The translations under genes and the position numbers were made by a program. A stretch of 64,000 nt of DNA, from the NCBI RefSeq assembly GCF_040112705.1, contig NZ_CP157804.1:312501-376500 (forward strand). Reading direction: 5' to 3'. The notes under the pieces were generated by a model. It had not been told where the DNA came from. It searched no databases and worked only from the letters and a program-made list of their open reading frames with translations. The DNA comes from Flagellimonas sp. MMG031 (GTDB lineage Bacteria; Bacteroidota; Bacteroidia; Flavobacteriales; Flavobacteriaceae). Shown piece by piece: positions 8,517 through 16,425 of the stretch (positions are counted from its first letter, which is position 1; each line of letters opens with the position of its first letter).

Positions 8517-8522
8517 AATGTA
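8515..8522 (-). promoter_or_regulatory. Candidate -7 box ahead of the TPP riboswitch
   Basis: TACATTTG on the minus strand fits TAnnTTTG. Transcription would start at or just inside the 5' edge of the riboswitch, as expected for a leader RNA. Confidence 0.5.
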
Positions 8523-8612
8523 AGATGTGTATATGGTTTTTCATAAAAATCCGAACGGAAATTTAACTTTTGATAACAACCACGCCCCCTAAGCACCTGC
8601 GTATATAATGGT

Positions 8613-11051
8613 ATGCGCCCTAAATCAAAAAACAGGTTTGCCCTTAAAATAATTTTGAGCTATGCAGTGTTGGGAATTTTGGCAACGCTTGCCGGATTTT
8701 TCATTTATAATGAGTTCAAAAGCTATGCTTCCTTCCAAAAAAGTGAAGAGAGCAATCAAAAGCTTTTGAAGACGAACAGACTCCTCACCCAACTCTACGA
8801 TGCCGAGAACCTGTCGAAACTCGCATTACAGACCAAAAGACCCAAAGACCTGCAATCCTACGCCCAAAAAGTGGATTCAATCAACCAATTCATCGATGTA
8901 TTGAAACCTTTGGCGCAAACCGATTATGGAAACCAAGGTGCCCAACTGGACAGTGTACAGGAGCTTTTGAAGCAAAAAGTATTCAACAATGCTGAGCTCC
9001 GAAAGCTTAAGGTACGGAACGAGAACAGCACCTCATTGGACTCGGTATTAAAGGCATTTCACGATATGGAAGTAGACATGGGCCGGATTACCCCAGAGAC
9101 CTTTGCCCCAAATTTTGAGCATTTGTCACCTAAGACCCAGAAATCGATTCGGGAATATGTCGCTCTTCTCAACAAAAACATTCCCGATTCGGAAAATGGT
9201 TCGGACGCCAACAACATCGACTCCATTTTAGAGGTGTCCAAATCCATATTGAACAAAGCCAAAACCGAAACGGCCATCGCCGAGCGATCAGTCCTTCAAA
9301 AGGAACTTGAAATTTATAGGACGGACTTGGAACTTTCCCAAAAAATGAGGGGCATTTTATCCTACTTTGAACGGGAAATGGCCCAAAATGCCTATTTGGA
9401 CAATGTAAAACAGGAACAGGCGCTTCAAAAAAGTAGCCGATTGGCTGCTGGGGCCGTGGTTTTGGGGCTTATCACCGTCGTAGTTTTCACCCTTTTGATC
9501 ACAAGGGATTTTTGGAAGGTGCAGCAGTACCGCGAACAATTGGAGCGCGCCAAAACAGCCGTAGAGTCCCTTTTGAGGACAAGGGAACAATTGATATCAA
9601 CTGTAAGCCACGATCTTCGGACCCCATTGAACACCATAAACGGGTACTCGGAACTTATTGAGCAAAGTAGCTTGGACGATAAGCAATTGAATTATATCAA
9701 AAAGGTGAGGTCATCATCGGAATATGTGGAAAAGTTGGTGAACGATCTTTTGGATTATTCCAAATTGGAGGCAGGCAGAATAACGTTGGAAAAAGTTCCC
9801 TTTGAACTATACCGCCTATTGGAAGAAACTGCTGGCAATTTCGAAGAAATGCAATCCAAAAAAGGAGTTTCACTACAATTGGACGTCGAGGAGATCCTAA
9901 AAAGACCTGTTTTGAGCGATCCATTTAGAATCAAACAGATACTCACGAACCTCATTGGAAACGCTTTTAAGTTTACCGATGAGGGTTATGTGAAGGTTTC
10001 GGCCAATGTGGAAGAAAGAAACGGGGCTAGGTGGGCAACCATCCAAATAATGGATACGGGAATAGGCATCCCGAGGGAACAACAGGAGACCATTTTCCAA
10101 GAATTTACACAAGCGGAAGCTTCTTCAGAAAAAAAGCAAATGGGATATGGGCTAGGTCTTACCATATCACGAAATCTGGCACAACTACTGGGTGGCGAGC
10201 TAAACTTGGAAAGTGAACTGAGCCGAGGCAGTACGTTCACCCTCCAAATACCGGTGGAGTTCTCCGAGATGGACATCGTCCGACCCAAATCCAAAAACAC
10301 CAATCCAAAAACCGACGAACTTACGATTCTGGTCATTGATGACGATGAAAATATGCTTGGGCTCGTATCGGAAATATGCAAGGTCAATGGCATCACCGCG
10401 CATACATTTACCCATTTTGAAAAAGTGGACAAATCAAATTTGTGTCAATATGATATGGTGCTCACGGATATGGAAATGCCGCAAATGGACGGGTGGGACG
10501 TATTGGAATCGCTCACAAACCATGGTTTTAAAAATTCCATACTCTTGATGACAGGAAAACATGTACCGGACAAAACGGTCTACCTTAACGCAGGGTTTTC
10601 CAACATCCTACAGAAGCCCTTTTCTGCCAATACGCTTTTGGAGCTACTTCCACAAAGCAATAAGATAGATTGCCAACAACCGATACCAAGTTCAACATCC
10701 TCTCTATTCTCCATTGACAACATTTCACCTTTTTTGGGCGATTTTGAGTCCTTACAAGACATTTTAATGGTGTTTTTGGTAAATTCGGACAGAAATATGG
10801 ACATTCTATTTTCTGCGGTCGGCAATCATGATTATTCGGAAATAAGGACCGTATCCCATAAAATGTTGCCCATGTTCCGACAGTTGGAGGCAAAAAACGC
10901 CATAGTTTTACTGGAGGTTTTGGAAACCATTCCAGACGACGCCGAGGGCAAAAAGGTCCATAAAATGCTTTCGGAGCTCAAGGATACTATTGGCGAACTA
11001 CGAAGGGATATAGAGGCTTACCTGTCTAAACATCCAATTGATACTGATTGA
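8613..11051 (+). CDS. Hybrid sensor histidine kinase with receiver and Hpt domains
   Basis: An 812-residue inner-membrane phosphorelay protein. Membrane helices at about 11-31 and 277-297 bound a 245-residue periplasmic, largely helical sensor region. Then come HisKA with VSHDLRTPLNTINGY (His333), HATPase with NLIGNAFKFTDEG, DTGIGIP and GYGLGLTISRNLAQLLGG, a receiver domain with LVIDDDENM and phosphoacceptor Asp619 (VLTDMEMPQMDG), and a C-terminal Hpt domain with His749 in SHKMLPMFRQLEA. It carries every step of a His-Asp-His relay. The convergent sigma-54 regulator gene, whose 3' end overlaps by 26 bases, is the obvious output partner. Confidence 0.95.
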   Translation: MRPKSKNRFALKIILSYAVLGILATLAGFFIYNEFKSYASFQKSEESNQKLLKTNRLLTQLYDAENLSKLALQTKRPKDLQSYAQKVDSINQFIDVLKPLAQTDYGNQGAQLDSVQELLKQKVFNNAELRKLKVRNENSTSLDSVLKAFHDMEVDMGRITPETFAPNFEHLSPKTQKSIREYVALLNKNIPDSENGSDANNIDSILEVSKSILNKAKTETAIAERSVLQKELEIYRTDLELSQKMRGILSYFEREMAQNAYLDNVKQEQALQKSSRLAAGAVVLGLITVVVFTLLITRDFWKVQQYREQLERAKTAVESLLRTREQLISTVSHDLRTPLNTINGYSELIEQSSLDDKQLNYIKKVRSSSEYVEKLVNDLLDYSKLEAGRITLEKVPFELYRLLEETAGNFEEMQSKKGVSLQLDVEEILKRPVLSDPFRIKQILTNLIGNAFKFTDEGYVKVSANVEERNGARWATIQIMDTGIGIPREQQETIFQEFTQAEASSEKKQMGYGLGLTISRNLAQLLGGELNLESELSRGSTFTLQIPVEFSEMDIVRPKSKNTNPKTDELTILVIDDDENMLGLVSEICKVNGITAHTFTHFEKVDKSNLCQYDMVLTDMEMPQMDGWDVLESLTNHGFKNSILLMTGKHVPDKTVYLNAGFSNILQKPFSANTLLELLPQSNKIDCQQPIPSSTSSLFSIDNISPFLGDFESLQDILMVFLVNSDRNMDILFSAVGNHDYSEIRTVSHKMLPMFRQLEAKNAIVLLEVLETIPDDAEGKKVHKMLSELKDTIGELRRDIEAYLSKHPIDTD

Positions 11052-12372
11052 TCTTGTTATAAAGCGTTTTACGCGTAATCTGTAAAAGTTGGGCAGCTTT
11101 GCTCTTATTGAAGTTGGTCAGCCTTAGGGCTTCCAATATTCTTTCCTTTTCAAAATCGGCCTTCGAAAAATGCTCTCCCTCCCTATTGTTGGCCCCTTTT
11201 ACCACTTCATCTGCCAGTGCATTGGGAAATAGGATTTCGGTTTCGGAAAAGAGCACCGCCCTTTTGATCACATTTTTCATTTCCCTCAAATTACCGGGCC
11301 AGCTATACTCCAATAGCACGTGTTTGGTTTCGTCGGCGAATTCCAAAACATTTTTGTCCAATTCGGAATTGGCCTTGGCCAAAAAATAATCTGCAAACAG
11401 CAATATATCTTCCTTTCGTTCCCTCAAGGAAGGTACTTCGATGGAAAACTCATTGAGTCGATGATAAAGGTCTTCCCTAAAGCTGCCTTCCTCCACGGCC
11501 TCGGAAAGGTTTTCGTTGGTGGCAGCAATAATCCGAATATCAAGCTCCACTTCCCTAGTGCTTCCAACCCTTTTGATTTTTCGTTCCTGTATGGCACGCA
11601 ACAGCTGAATTTGATGCTCATAGGAAAGGTTGCCCACCTCATCCAAAAATAAGGTTCCCCCATTGGCTGCTTCGAAATGTCCCATTTTATCGTCAATGGC
11701 GCCCGTAAAACTACCTTTGACGTGTCCGAAGAGTTCACTGGTGGCAATTTCCTTGGGAATGGCACCACAATCCACAGCTACAAAAGGTTGTATGCTTCTT
11801 TTGCTTGCTTGGTGAATGGCATTTGCCGTAACTTCTTTACCCGTACCGCTTTCGCCGGTCAGTAATACAGACATATTGGTAGGGGCTACCAATTCCACAT
11901 ACTGCTGTAGTTTTTTGGATTTTTCTCCTTGCCCCTTCAAAAAATGCTTCGCATTGATCGTTCCCACTCCAGATGTTGTGGAAGGCTTGGTGGTTTTTTC
12001 GGTCTCGGAAACCTTGGCATGTAGCGCATCTTTGATCACTGCAAGTATGCTTTCGGGCGTAAAGGGTTTGGAAATATAATCGAATGCCCCTTTTTTGATG
12101 GCATTGACCGCAGTCTTAACCTCCGCGTAGCCGGTCATAAGGACTACTTGGGTTTTGGGTGAATCCCTTTTTACTTGGGGGAGAAGCGTAACCCCGTTCC
12201 CTTTGGGCAGCCTAACATCGGAGAGGATAATATCGAAGGTTCTTGCGGCCAATTTCTCTTCGGCCTCTTTAATGGAGTAACTAGTGGAAACCGCAAAACC
12301 ATTCTTTGTCAAAAACTTTTGGAGCATTTGACAGAAGGCGGTATCGTCTTCAATGATTAGGATTTTGGGCAT
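11026..12372 (-). CDS. NtrC-type sigma-54-dependent response regulator
   Basis: A 448-residue transcription activator. The N-terminal receiver has IIEDD and phosphoacceptor Asp52 (ILSDVRLPKGNG). The AAA+ domain has Walker A GESGTGKE (173-180), the sigma-54 contact loop as GSFTGA (220-225; usual form GAFTGA) and GGTLFLDEVGNL as Walker B. The C-terminus is a Fis-type helix-turn-helix (FNKSKAAQLLQITRKTLYNKI). It needs RpoN and is probably phosphorylated by the Hpt domain of the adjacent hybrid kinase. A candidate sigma-54 promoter lies 0.5 kb away ahead of the PepSY-like gene. Confidence 0.95.
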   Translation of the reverse strand: MPKILIIEDDTAFCQMLQKFLTKNGFAVSTSYSIKEAEEKLAARTFDIILSDVRLPKGNGVTLLPQVKRDSPKTQVVLMTGYAEVKTAVNAIKKGAFDYISKPFTPESILAVIKDALHAKVSETEKTTKPSTTSGVGTINAKHFLKGQGEKSKKLQQYVELVAPTNMSVLLTGESGTGKEVTANAIHQASKRSIQPFVAVDCGAIPKEIATSELFGHVKGSFTGAIDDKMGHFEAANGGTLFLDEVGNLSYEHQIQLLRAIQERKIKRVGSTREVELDIRIIAATNENLSEAVEEGSFREDLYHRLNEFSIEVPSLRERKEDILLFADYFLAKANSELDKNVLEFADETKHVLLEYSWPGNLREMKNVIKRAVLFSETEILFPNALADEVVKGANNREGEHFSKADFEKERILEALRLTNFNKSKAAQLLQITRKTLYNKINQYQLDV

Positions 12373-12435
12373 AACTCAGTTACCTAATATACGTCCCATA
12401 CCTTCTGAAAGATGCCGATGGTTTTATAAAGTTAT

Positions 12436-12466
12436 CACAAAAAAAGGGCTGCAAATGCAGCCCTCC
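12436..12466 (-). terminator. Terminator of the PepSY-like gene
   Basis: Inverted repeat GGGCTGCA (12446-12453) and TGCAGCCC (12456-12463), followed on the minus strand by a seven-T run. It separates the PepSY-like gene from the sigma-54 regulator gene on the same strand. Confidence 0.8.
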
Positions 12467-12502
12467 TTCAAACCAAACTAACTATTGTGGGGTGTTATGG
12501 GA

Positions 12503-12805
12503 TTACATGTCAATCCAGTTCCCTTCAGCATCGGCATACACCGTTCCGGAAGTACCGTCTTCCAAGGTAAGTTCCAATTTGTATTGGTCCTTATCGTTTT
12601 TGTATGCCTTGTCGATTTTGGCGGTTGGGTAGTTGGACTCAACAGCACCGGTTACAGCAGATGGAAGGTCGGAGACGCTGATTTCCTCAAAATCGCCTTG
12701 AACAATTTCCATTGCACTGTTGTTTTCCATTTCTGGGGTTTCTACTTGGGCAAATGCTGTGATTCCTACAAATGATAGTACTGTGGCTAAAGCTAAATTT
12801 TTCAT
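12503..12805 (-). CDS. Secreted PepSY-like protein
   Basis: A 100-residue periplasmic protein with signal peptide MKNLALATVLSFVGITAFAQ. The mature part has one PepSY-like unit: VSDLPSAVTGAVESNYPTAKI, then DQYKLELTLEDGTSGTVYADAEGNWI. Such small proteins are common in Bacteroidetes and are thought to bind or inhibit other envelope proteins, but no function is proven. It is flanked by its own terminator and by a candidate sigma-54 promoter with a palindrome, and it neighbours a sigma-54 response regulator. This makes it a good candidate target of that system (inference). Confidence 0.85.
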   Translation of the reverse strand: MKNLALATVLSFVGITAFAQVETPEMENNSAMEIVQGDFEEISVSDLPSAVTGAVESNYPTAKIDKAYKNDKDQYKLELTLEDGTSGTVYADAEGNWIDM

Positions 12806-12840
12806 GGTAACTAATTTTAATTGTTAAACTTGCTTAGTTA

Positions 12841-12865
12841 CTTGAAAACATGGTGCCATTTCAAG
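12841..12865 (-). promoter_or_regulatory. Candidate sigma-54 promoter overlapping a palindrome
   Basis: On the minus strand TGGCACCATGTTTTCA (12858-12843) differs from the -24/-12 consensus TGGCACN5TTGCA by one base in the -12 box (TTTCA). A start site would fall about 27 bases before the ATG of the PepSY-like gene. The 25-base stretch is also an imperfect palindrome with outer arms CTTGAAA and TTTCAAG. Confidence 0.45.
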
Positions 12866-12983
12866 AAAATCAGTCCAGCACGACATATCTATATGATTAT
12901 GAGGTTTTTATGATTTTTTGACGTTTTATGGGTGTGTGTAAAAGTGTGTAAGCAGTTGTGGAAAGTGTGTAATTTTTATACAA

Positions 12984-13007
12984 GAAAGGCTGCCGAAGCA
13001 GCCTTTC
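12984..13007 (-). terminator. Strong UUCG-type hairpin, possible terminator
   Basis: Perfect 10-base arms GAAAGGCTGC and GCAGCCTTTC. Read on the minus strand the loop is C(TTCG)G, an ultrastable tetraloop. The following sequence is only moderately T-rich (TTGTATAAAAATT), so this could be a terminator of the small gene at 13085-13210 or a structured RNA end. Confidence 0.5.
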
Positions 13008-13084
13008 ATACTTGCCAATAAATGGTCACAAGGAAAAAAGACCACGGTACAGATTGGCAGAGATGGATAATACATGGATAGTGT

Positions 13085-13210
13085 TTATATAGCATCATCC
13101 TGCTTCTTTATGTTTTCGTCCTTTTTTCTGTCTTTTAAATGTTTTATCAAAATATAGAGGGCCAAGCCCAAGGATAATAGATTTAAAAACAGTATTATTT
13201 TAAAAAACAT
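13085..13210 (-). CDS. Possible small single-span membrane protein
   Basis: A 41-residue frame starting MFFKIILFLNLLSLGLALYI, a clear membrane helix, followed by a charged tail (KHLKDRKKDENIKKQDDAI). The shape is typical of small inner-membrane proteins. A hairpin lies about 78 bases past the stop. The frame is open further upstream, but the part before this ATG looks non-coding. No family recognised, and expression is unproven. Confidence 0.35.
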   Translation of the reverse strand: MFFKIILFLNLLSLGLALYILIKHLKDRKKDENIKKQDDAI

Positions 13211-13391
13211 AGCCTTTGTATTCTTTGATCCTCCTGTCAAAAGAAAGCCGTACGTATTGCACGGCCTTCTTACCAAATCAACCAACCTAGTTGAGACAAC
13301 CCCTAAGGATTATCGTATTTAATCATGTCATCGAAAAGAATCCCGACTGTACTTTATAGGACACAACTTTTACCGGTGGGTCACTTTTGGT

Positions 13392-13427
13392 CAAAAAAAA
13401 AATCCGCTTTTTGTTCAAAAAGCGGAT
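13392..13427 (-). terminator. Terminator of the phosphopantetheinyl transferase to DUF4301 operon
   Basis: Perfect 11-base arms ATCCGCTTTTT (13402-13412) and AAAAAGCGGAT (13417-13427) with a 4-base loop. On the minus strand it is followed by nine T residues, a very strong terminator 21 bases past the DUF4301 stop. Confidence 0.9.
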
Positions 13428-13448
13428 CAATTATCTTGTTGAAAACCT

Positions 13449-14987
13449 TTAGGCTTGGTGCGAAGGCTTTAAAAGATCATTTACGGTTTTAACAGGGTTA
13501 AAGGTCACCAAGGGCACCTCCACAAATATGGTGTTCCAGAAAGCCATGGCTCCGTTCCATAGTCCCGGTAGCTCAAGTGCTTTCAATTCTTTTCCTTCCT
13601 TGGTTTTTCCAGTGATGAAACCTTGTTTGGGATCCACATATTTCAACAGGTCGAATTTTTCGCCTTTGTGGTTCCTAACCCCACAGACCAAATCGACAGG
13701 GTTAAAGTGGGTCGAGTTTTTAAGAATGGCCACTTGCGCATCATCTTCCATATCTATTTGCGCTGATTCAATGATCTGAAGGGATACATTGCCATCGGCA
13801 TCCTTGATCCAAAAAGGTCCTCCACCGGGTTCGCCTTCATTTTTTACCATGCCACAGATTCGGATGGGACGATTGAGTTTGTTCTTGATTTCGGCCTTTT
13901 GCTCCTCCACGCCAAGGTCATCATAGTTGCTTGGCATGCGTACATTGAGGTCTTTCTCCAAGAAGGCCTTAATCTCGTCCGCCTTTTCAACGGAAATATC
14001 TCCCTCTTCCATTGACTTAGCGTAGGCAAACGCCTTATCCTGAACTTTTTTGAGGACCCCTGCCAACATTTTTTTGCTATTGGCCACTGCTTCCAAGTTC
14101 TTATCGATGACCACGTTGTCAATATTTTTGATGAAGATGATATCCGCATCCTGATCGTTAAGGTTTTCGATAAGTGCTCCATGGCCACCCGGCCGGAACA
14201 GAATGGAACCATCGTTGTTTTTAAAGGGCTGGTTGTCCATATCTACCGCAATGGTGTCTGTGGAAGGCTTTTGATTGGAATAGGAAATTTGAAAACGGGT
14301 ATCCGTTTTCTTGGAAATCTTTGGGCTCACTCTGGCCTCTTCCCTGGCGAACATTTCATCGTGCTGCTCGGAAACGGTAAAGTGCAGGTTGGCAACACCC
14401 TTGGTCTTTGCGTACTGCGCCGCTTCCTTTAAATGTTCTTCAAATGGGGTGGCGGAACCTGTATCGTATTTATGGAAGGGCAAGAGTCCTTTGGGATAAA
14501 AACCGTAGTCGAGTCCGCTTTCCAACAACATTTCCTTCACAAAAAGATAGGCTTCCTCATCCTTGTTGGATGCTTTTCCTTTAATTCGTGACATGATCAC
14601 CTCATAAAATGGAAAGTCCGAAAGGTTATCGGTGAACTTTTGGGCATCGGTATCGCCAGTACGTTTTATGTATTCGGAAAGTTTTTCCTTGGAAGGGTCG
14701 TAGCTATCCAAAAAATTGAACATGGCCTTGAACATTCGGGATGCGGCTCCCGAGGCTGGCACAAACTTCAACAACTCCAAAGCGCCCCTGTTATCCTCAA
14801 AATATTGAATGAGGTCCAGCCGCTCTTTTTCGGAGAAGCGCAATATGCCGTTGCCCACCACCGCGGCCTGCGATAAGTTCACAAAGGGAATGCCTTCTTT
14901 AAATGTTTCTATTTGGTTCGCTACTTTTTCTTTGGAAATTCCTTTGGAATCGAGTTGTTCCAAGTCTTTAGGACTTAATTCGATCAT
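13449..14987 (-). CDS. DUF4301 family protein, nucleotidyltransferase-like
   Basis: A 512-residue cytoplasmic DUF4301 protein of unknown function, widespread in Bacteroidetes. Two motifs suggest a sugar-nucleotidyltransferase (UDP-HexNAc pyrophosphorylase-like) fold: KFVPASGAASRMFKAM near residue 75, like the nucleotide-binding VPAxGxGSR loop, and LFRPGGHGALIENLN near residue 255, like the GHGD-type catalytic segment. A later SFDxDVIDFKN-type metal motif was not identified, so activity is inference. It is last in a five-gene operon; its start overlaps the P-loop kinase gene by 20 bases. Confidence 0.85.
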   Translation of the reverse strand: MIELSPKDLEQLDSKGISKEKVANQIETFKEGIPFVNLSQAAVVGNGILRFSEKERLDLIQYFEDNRGALELLKFVPASGAASRMFKAMFNFLDSYDPSKEKLSEYIKRTGDTDAQKFTDNLSDFPFYEVIMSRIKGKASNKDEEAYLFVKEMLLESGLDYGFYPKGLLPFHKYDTGSATPFEEHLKEAAQYAKTKGVANLHFTVSEQHDEMFAREEARVSPKISKKTDTRFQISYSNQKPSTDTIAVDMDNQPFKNNDGSILFRPGGHGALIENLNDQDADIIFIKNIDNVVIDKNLEAVANSKKMLAGVLKKVQDKAFAYAKSMEEGDISVEKADEIKAFLEKDLNVRMPSNYDDLGVEEQKAEIKNKLNRPIRICGMVKNEGEPGGGPFWIKDADGNVSLQIIESAQIDMEDDAQVAILKNSTHFNPVDLVCGVRNHKGEKFDLLKYVDPKQGFITGKTKEGKELKALELPGLWNGAMAFWNTIFVEVPLVTFNPVKTVNDLLKPSHQA

Positions 14988-15549
14988 GTTTTTGGAGAAG
15001 TTTATCTATGTGTTTAACTGCTGTGGAAAGCCTTGATGCTTTATCCCCCCTTAAATTAATGAATTTCCTGTTATTTTTCTCCAATGCTTCCTTGAAATGT
15101 AGAAACATTCGTTCTCTTTCATCGGGCTTGTCCCGCAGGTCGTCCGCCACCCAAGGTGTATCGATGTAGGTCAAAAAATAGAGGTTGTAGCTGTTCTGCA
15201 GGGCGTATTTCTCGATAAGTGGGTCGCAGGTGCTATCGTAATAAGCCTCGGAATATACTTTGGTCTCCAAGAGGTCGGTATCGCAGATCAGTACTTTGTT
15301 GGCCTTTTGGGCCAGTTCGTTTTCCAGCTGCATTTGCCCATAGGCAATGGGCAGCAAATCTTGGGGCTCGCAGGTCTTTTGTTCCCGATCCCATTTATCT
15401 TGAAGGTATTCCCGTGCGTATTCCGGCACCCATTCCGTATGGTAATGTTCGGCCAGTTGTTTGGAGAGTGTGGTCTTTCCTGTGGATTCAGGTCCAAAAA
15501 GGACTACTTTGATGAGGTTTGAAGGCTGTTGCCCAAGTTTTTCTTCCAT
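14968..15549 (-). CDS. NadR-like P-loop kinase
   Basis: A 193-residue ATP-binding protein matching the ribosylnicotinamide kinase domain of NadR without the adenylyltransferase or DNA-binding parts. It has Walker A FGPESTGKTTLSKQLAEHY, the family segment EWVPEYAREYLQDKW, a DTDLLETKVYSE motif and RDKPDERERMFLHF lid residues. The ATG at 15549 is chosen over an upstream frame because the protein begins just before the P-loop; it overlaps pnuC by 46 bases. With PnuC it should trap an imported vitamin by phosphorylation, classically nicotinamide riboside. The thiamine-binding gene two places upstream leaves thiamine as an alternative. Confidence 0.88.
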   Translation of the reverse strand: MEEKLGQQPSNLIKVVLFGPESTGKTTLSKQLAEHYHTEWVPEYAREYLQDKWDREQKTCEPQDLLPIAYGQMQLENELAQKANKVLICDTDLLETKVYSEAYYDSTCDPLIEKYALQNSYNLYFLTYIDTPWVADDLRDKPDERERMFLHFKEALEKNNRKFINLRGDKASRLSTAVKHIDKLLQKHDRIKS

Positions 15550-16145
15550 GCTAGATATCCCTGTACAGCTAAAACGGTAAAGATGAGGTATTGCAAAGAG
15601 AACATTCCCCATCCCCGGTATGCATACAAAGGTACGGTTATTAAGTCACCCAAAATCCAAAGGGTCCAGTTTTCCAGTTTTTTGTTGGCCATGTACCACA
15701 TAGCGGTAAAGAAAATACCCGATGTGAAGATATCCACATAGTTGGTAGGGCCAATTTCGGCACTAAAGGCCTTGTAAACCCCATAGGTCACCAACATGGT
15801 GAGTAGAAAAAATCCGAACCCTATCCATTTCTCCTTGGTGTTCGTTCGGGTAATTTGCACCACTGGGTTTCTATCATCCTTTCTTCTGGCCCAGTTCCAC
15901 CAACCGTAAATACTCATGATGGAATAGTAAAAATTCATCATCATATCGCCATATAAACTGTCCACCAAAAAAATATAGGTCGTGATCACCGTGGCCACGA
16001 GTCCCGTAGGGTACACTAAAATATCTTCCCGTTTGGCATACACCACACTGGCAATACCGAAGAAGAAGGCCGTAGCCTCCAAAATGATCAGGGATAGCTC
16101 CCTACCTTGGTATGGGCCAAGGAAAAAATCAAAAATGGGGTTCAT
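15504..16145 (-). CDS. pnuC: PnuC family vitamin transporter
   Basis: A 213-residue inner-membrane protein with seven or so hydrophobic helices and the PnuC signature NFYYSIMSIYGWWNWARR. PnuC proteins carry nicotinamide riboside by facilitated diffusion coupled to cytoplasmic phosphorylation. Close relatives (PnuT) carry thiamine in Bacteroidetes. Here the gene is flanked by a thiamine-binding protein (17-base overlap) and a NadR-like kinase (46-base overlap), so the operon gives signals for both substrates. No TPP riboswitch was seen ahead of this operon. Confidence 0.92.
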   Translation of the reverse strand: MNPIFDFFLGPYQGRELSLIILEATAFFFGIASVVYAKREDILVYPTGLVATVITTYIFLVDSLYGDMMMNFYYSIMSIYGWWNWARRKDDRNPVVQITRTNTKEKWIGFGFFLLTMLVTYGVYKAFSAEIGPTNYVDIFTSGIFFTAMWYMANKKLENWTLWILGDLITVPLYAYRGWGMFSLQYLIFTVLAVQGYLAWKKNLGNSLQTSSK

Positions 16146-16389
16146 AGTCGCTACGGTCGGATTTTACCACTTTCATGGTGAGTACTACATGGTCCAAGTT
16201 CTCGAAGCTTTCCTTAATCTCGGAATTCAATAATTCCATCACCTTGTCATAATCGCCAAATACCTGAGTGCTCAGCGGGTTTTCCAAAACCGTAAGTCCC
16301 GAAGCGCGCAGTTTTTTGATAAACTGAATGATGGGGGTTTCAAAATCGTCCTGCAATGGGGAAAGGGTAAGTTCAACAGATATGTTCAT
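16129..16389 (-). CDS. Thiamine-binding protein family (YkoF/MTH1187-like)
   Basis: An 86-residue protein of the Thiamine_BP family (formerly DUF77), which adopts a ferredoxin-like fold. It starts MNISVELTLSPLQDDFETPI at the ATG at 16389; the open frame continues upstream to a TTG that is less likely. Family features seen are LRASGLTVLENPLSTQVFGDYDKVMELL and the final VVLTMKVVKSDRS strand. Related YkoF binds thiamine or its pyrimidine moiety. It lies 36 bases after the phosphopantetheinyl transferase gene and overlaps pnuC. Confidence 0.85.
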   Translation of the reverse strand: MNISVELTLSPLQDDFETPIIQFIKKLRASGLTVLENPLSTQVFGDYDKVMELLNSEIKESFENLDHVVLTMKVVKSDRSDYEPHF

Positions 16390-16425
16390 GGCCAATAGGT
16401 TTCGCGACAAAACTACAAAAAGGAA

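Larger units (their letters stand above)
12866..13448. other. Gene-poor stretch with hairpins and one possible small gene
   Basis: About 580 bases hold only a possible 41-residue membrane protein (13085-13210), a strong hairpin at 12984-13007 and the terminator at 13392-13427. Three short GTGTGTA repeats occur at 12934, 12944 and 12965. No other coding pattern or RNA gene was recognised. Confidence 0.6.

Noticed and set aside
12934..12971. Three GTGTGTA repeats as a possible operator array
   Set aside because: Only three short units with uneven spacing in low-complexity sequence; no gene start is close.
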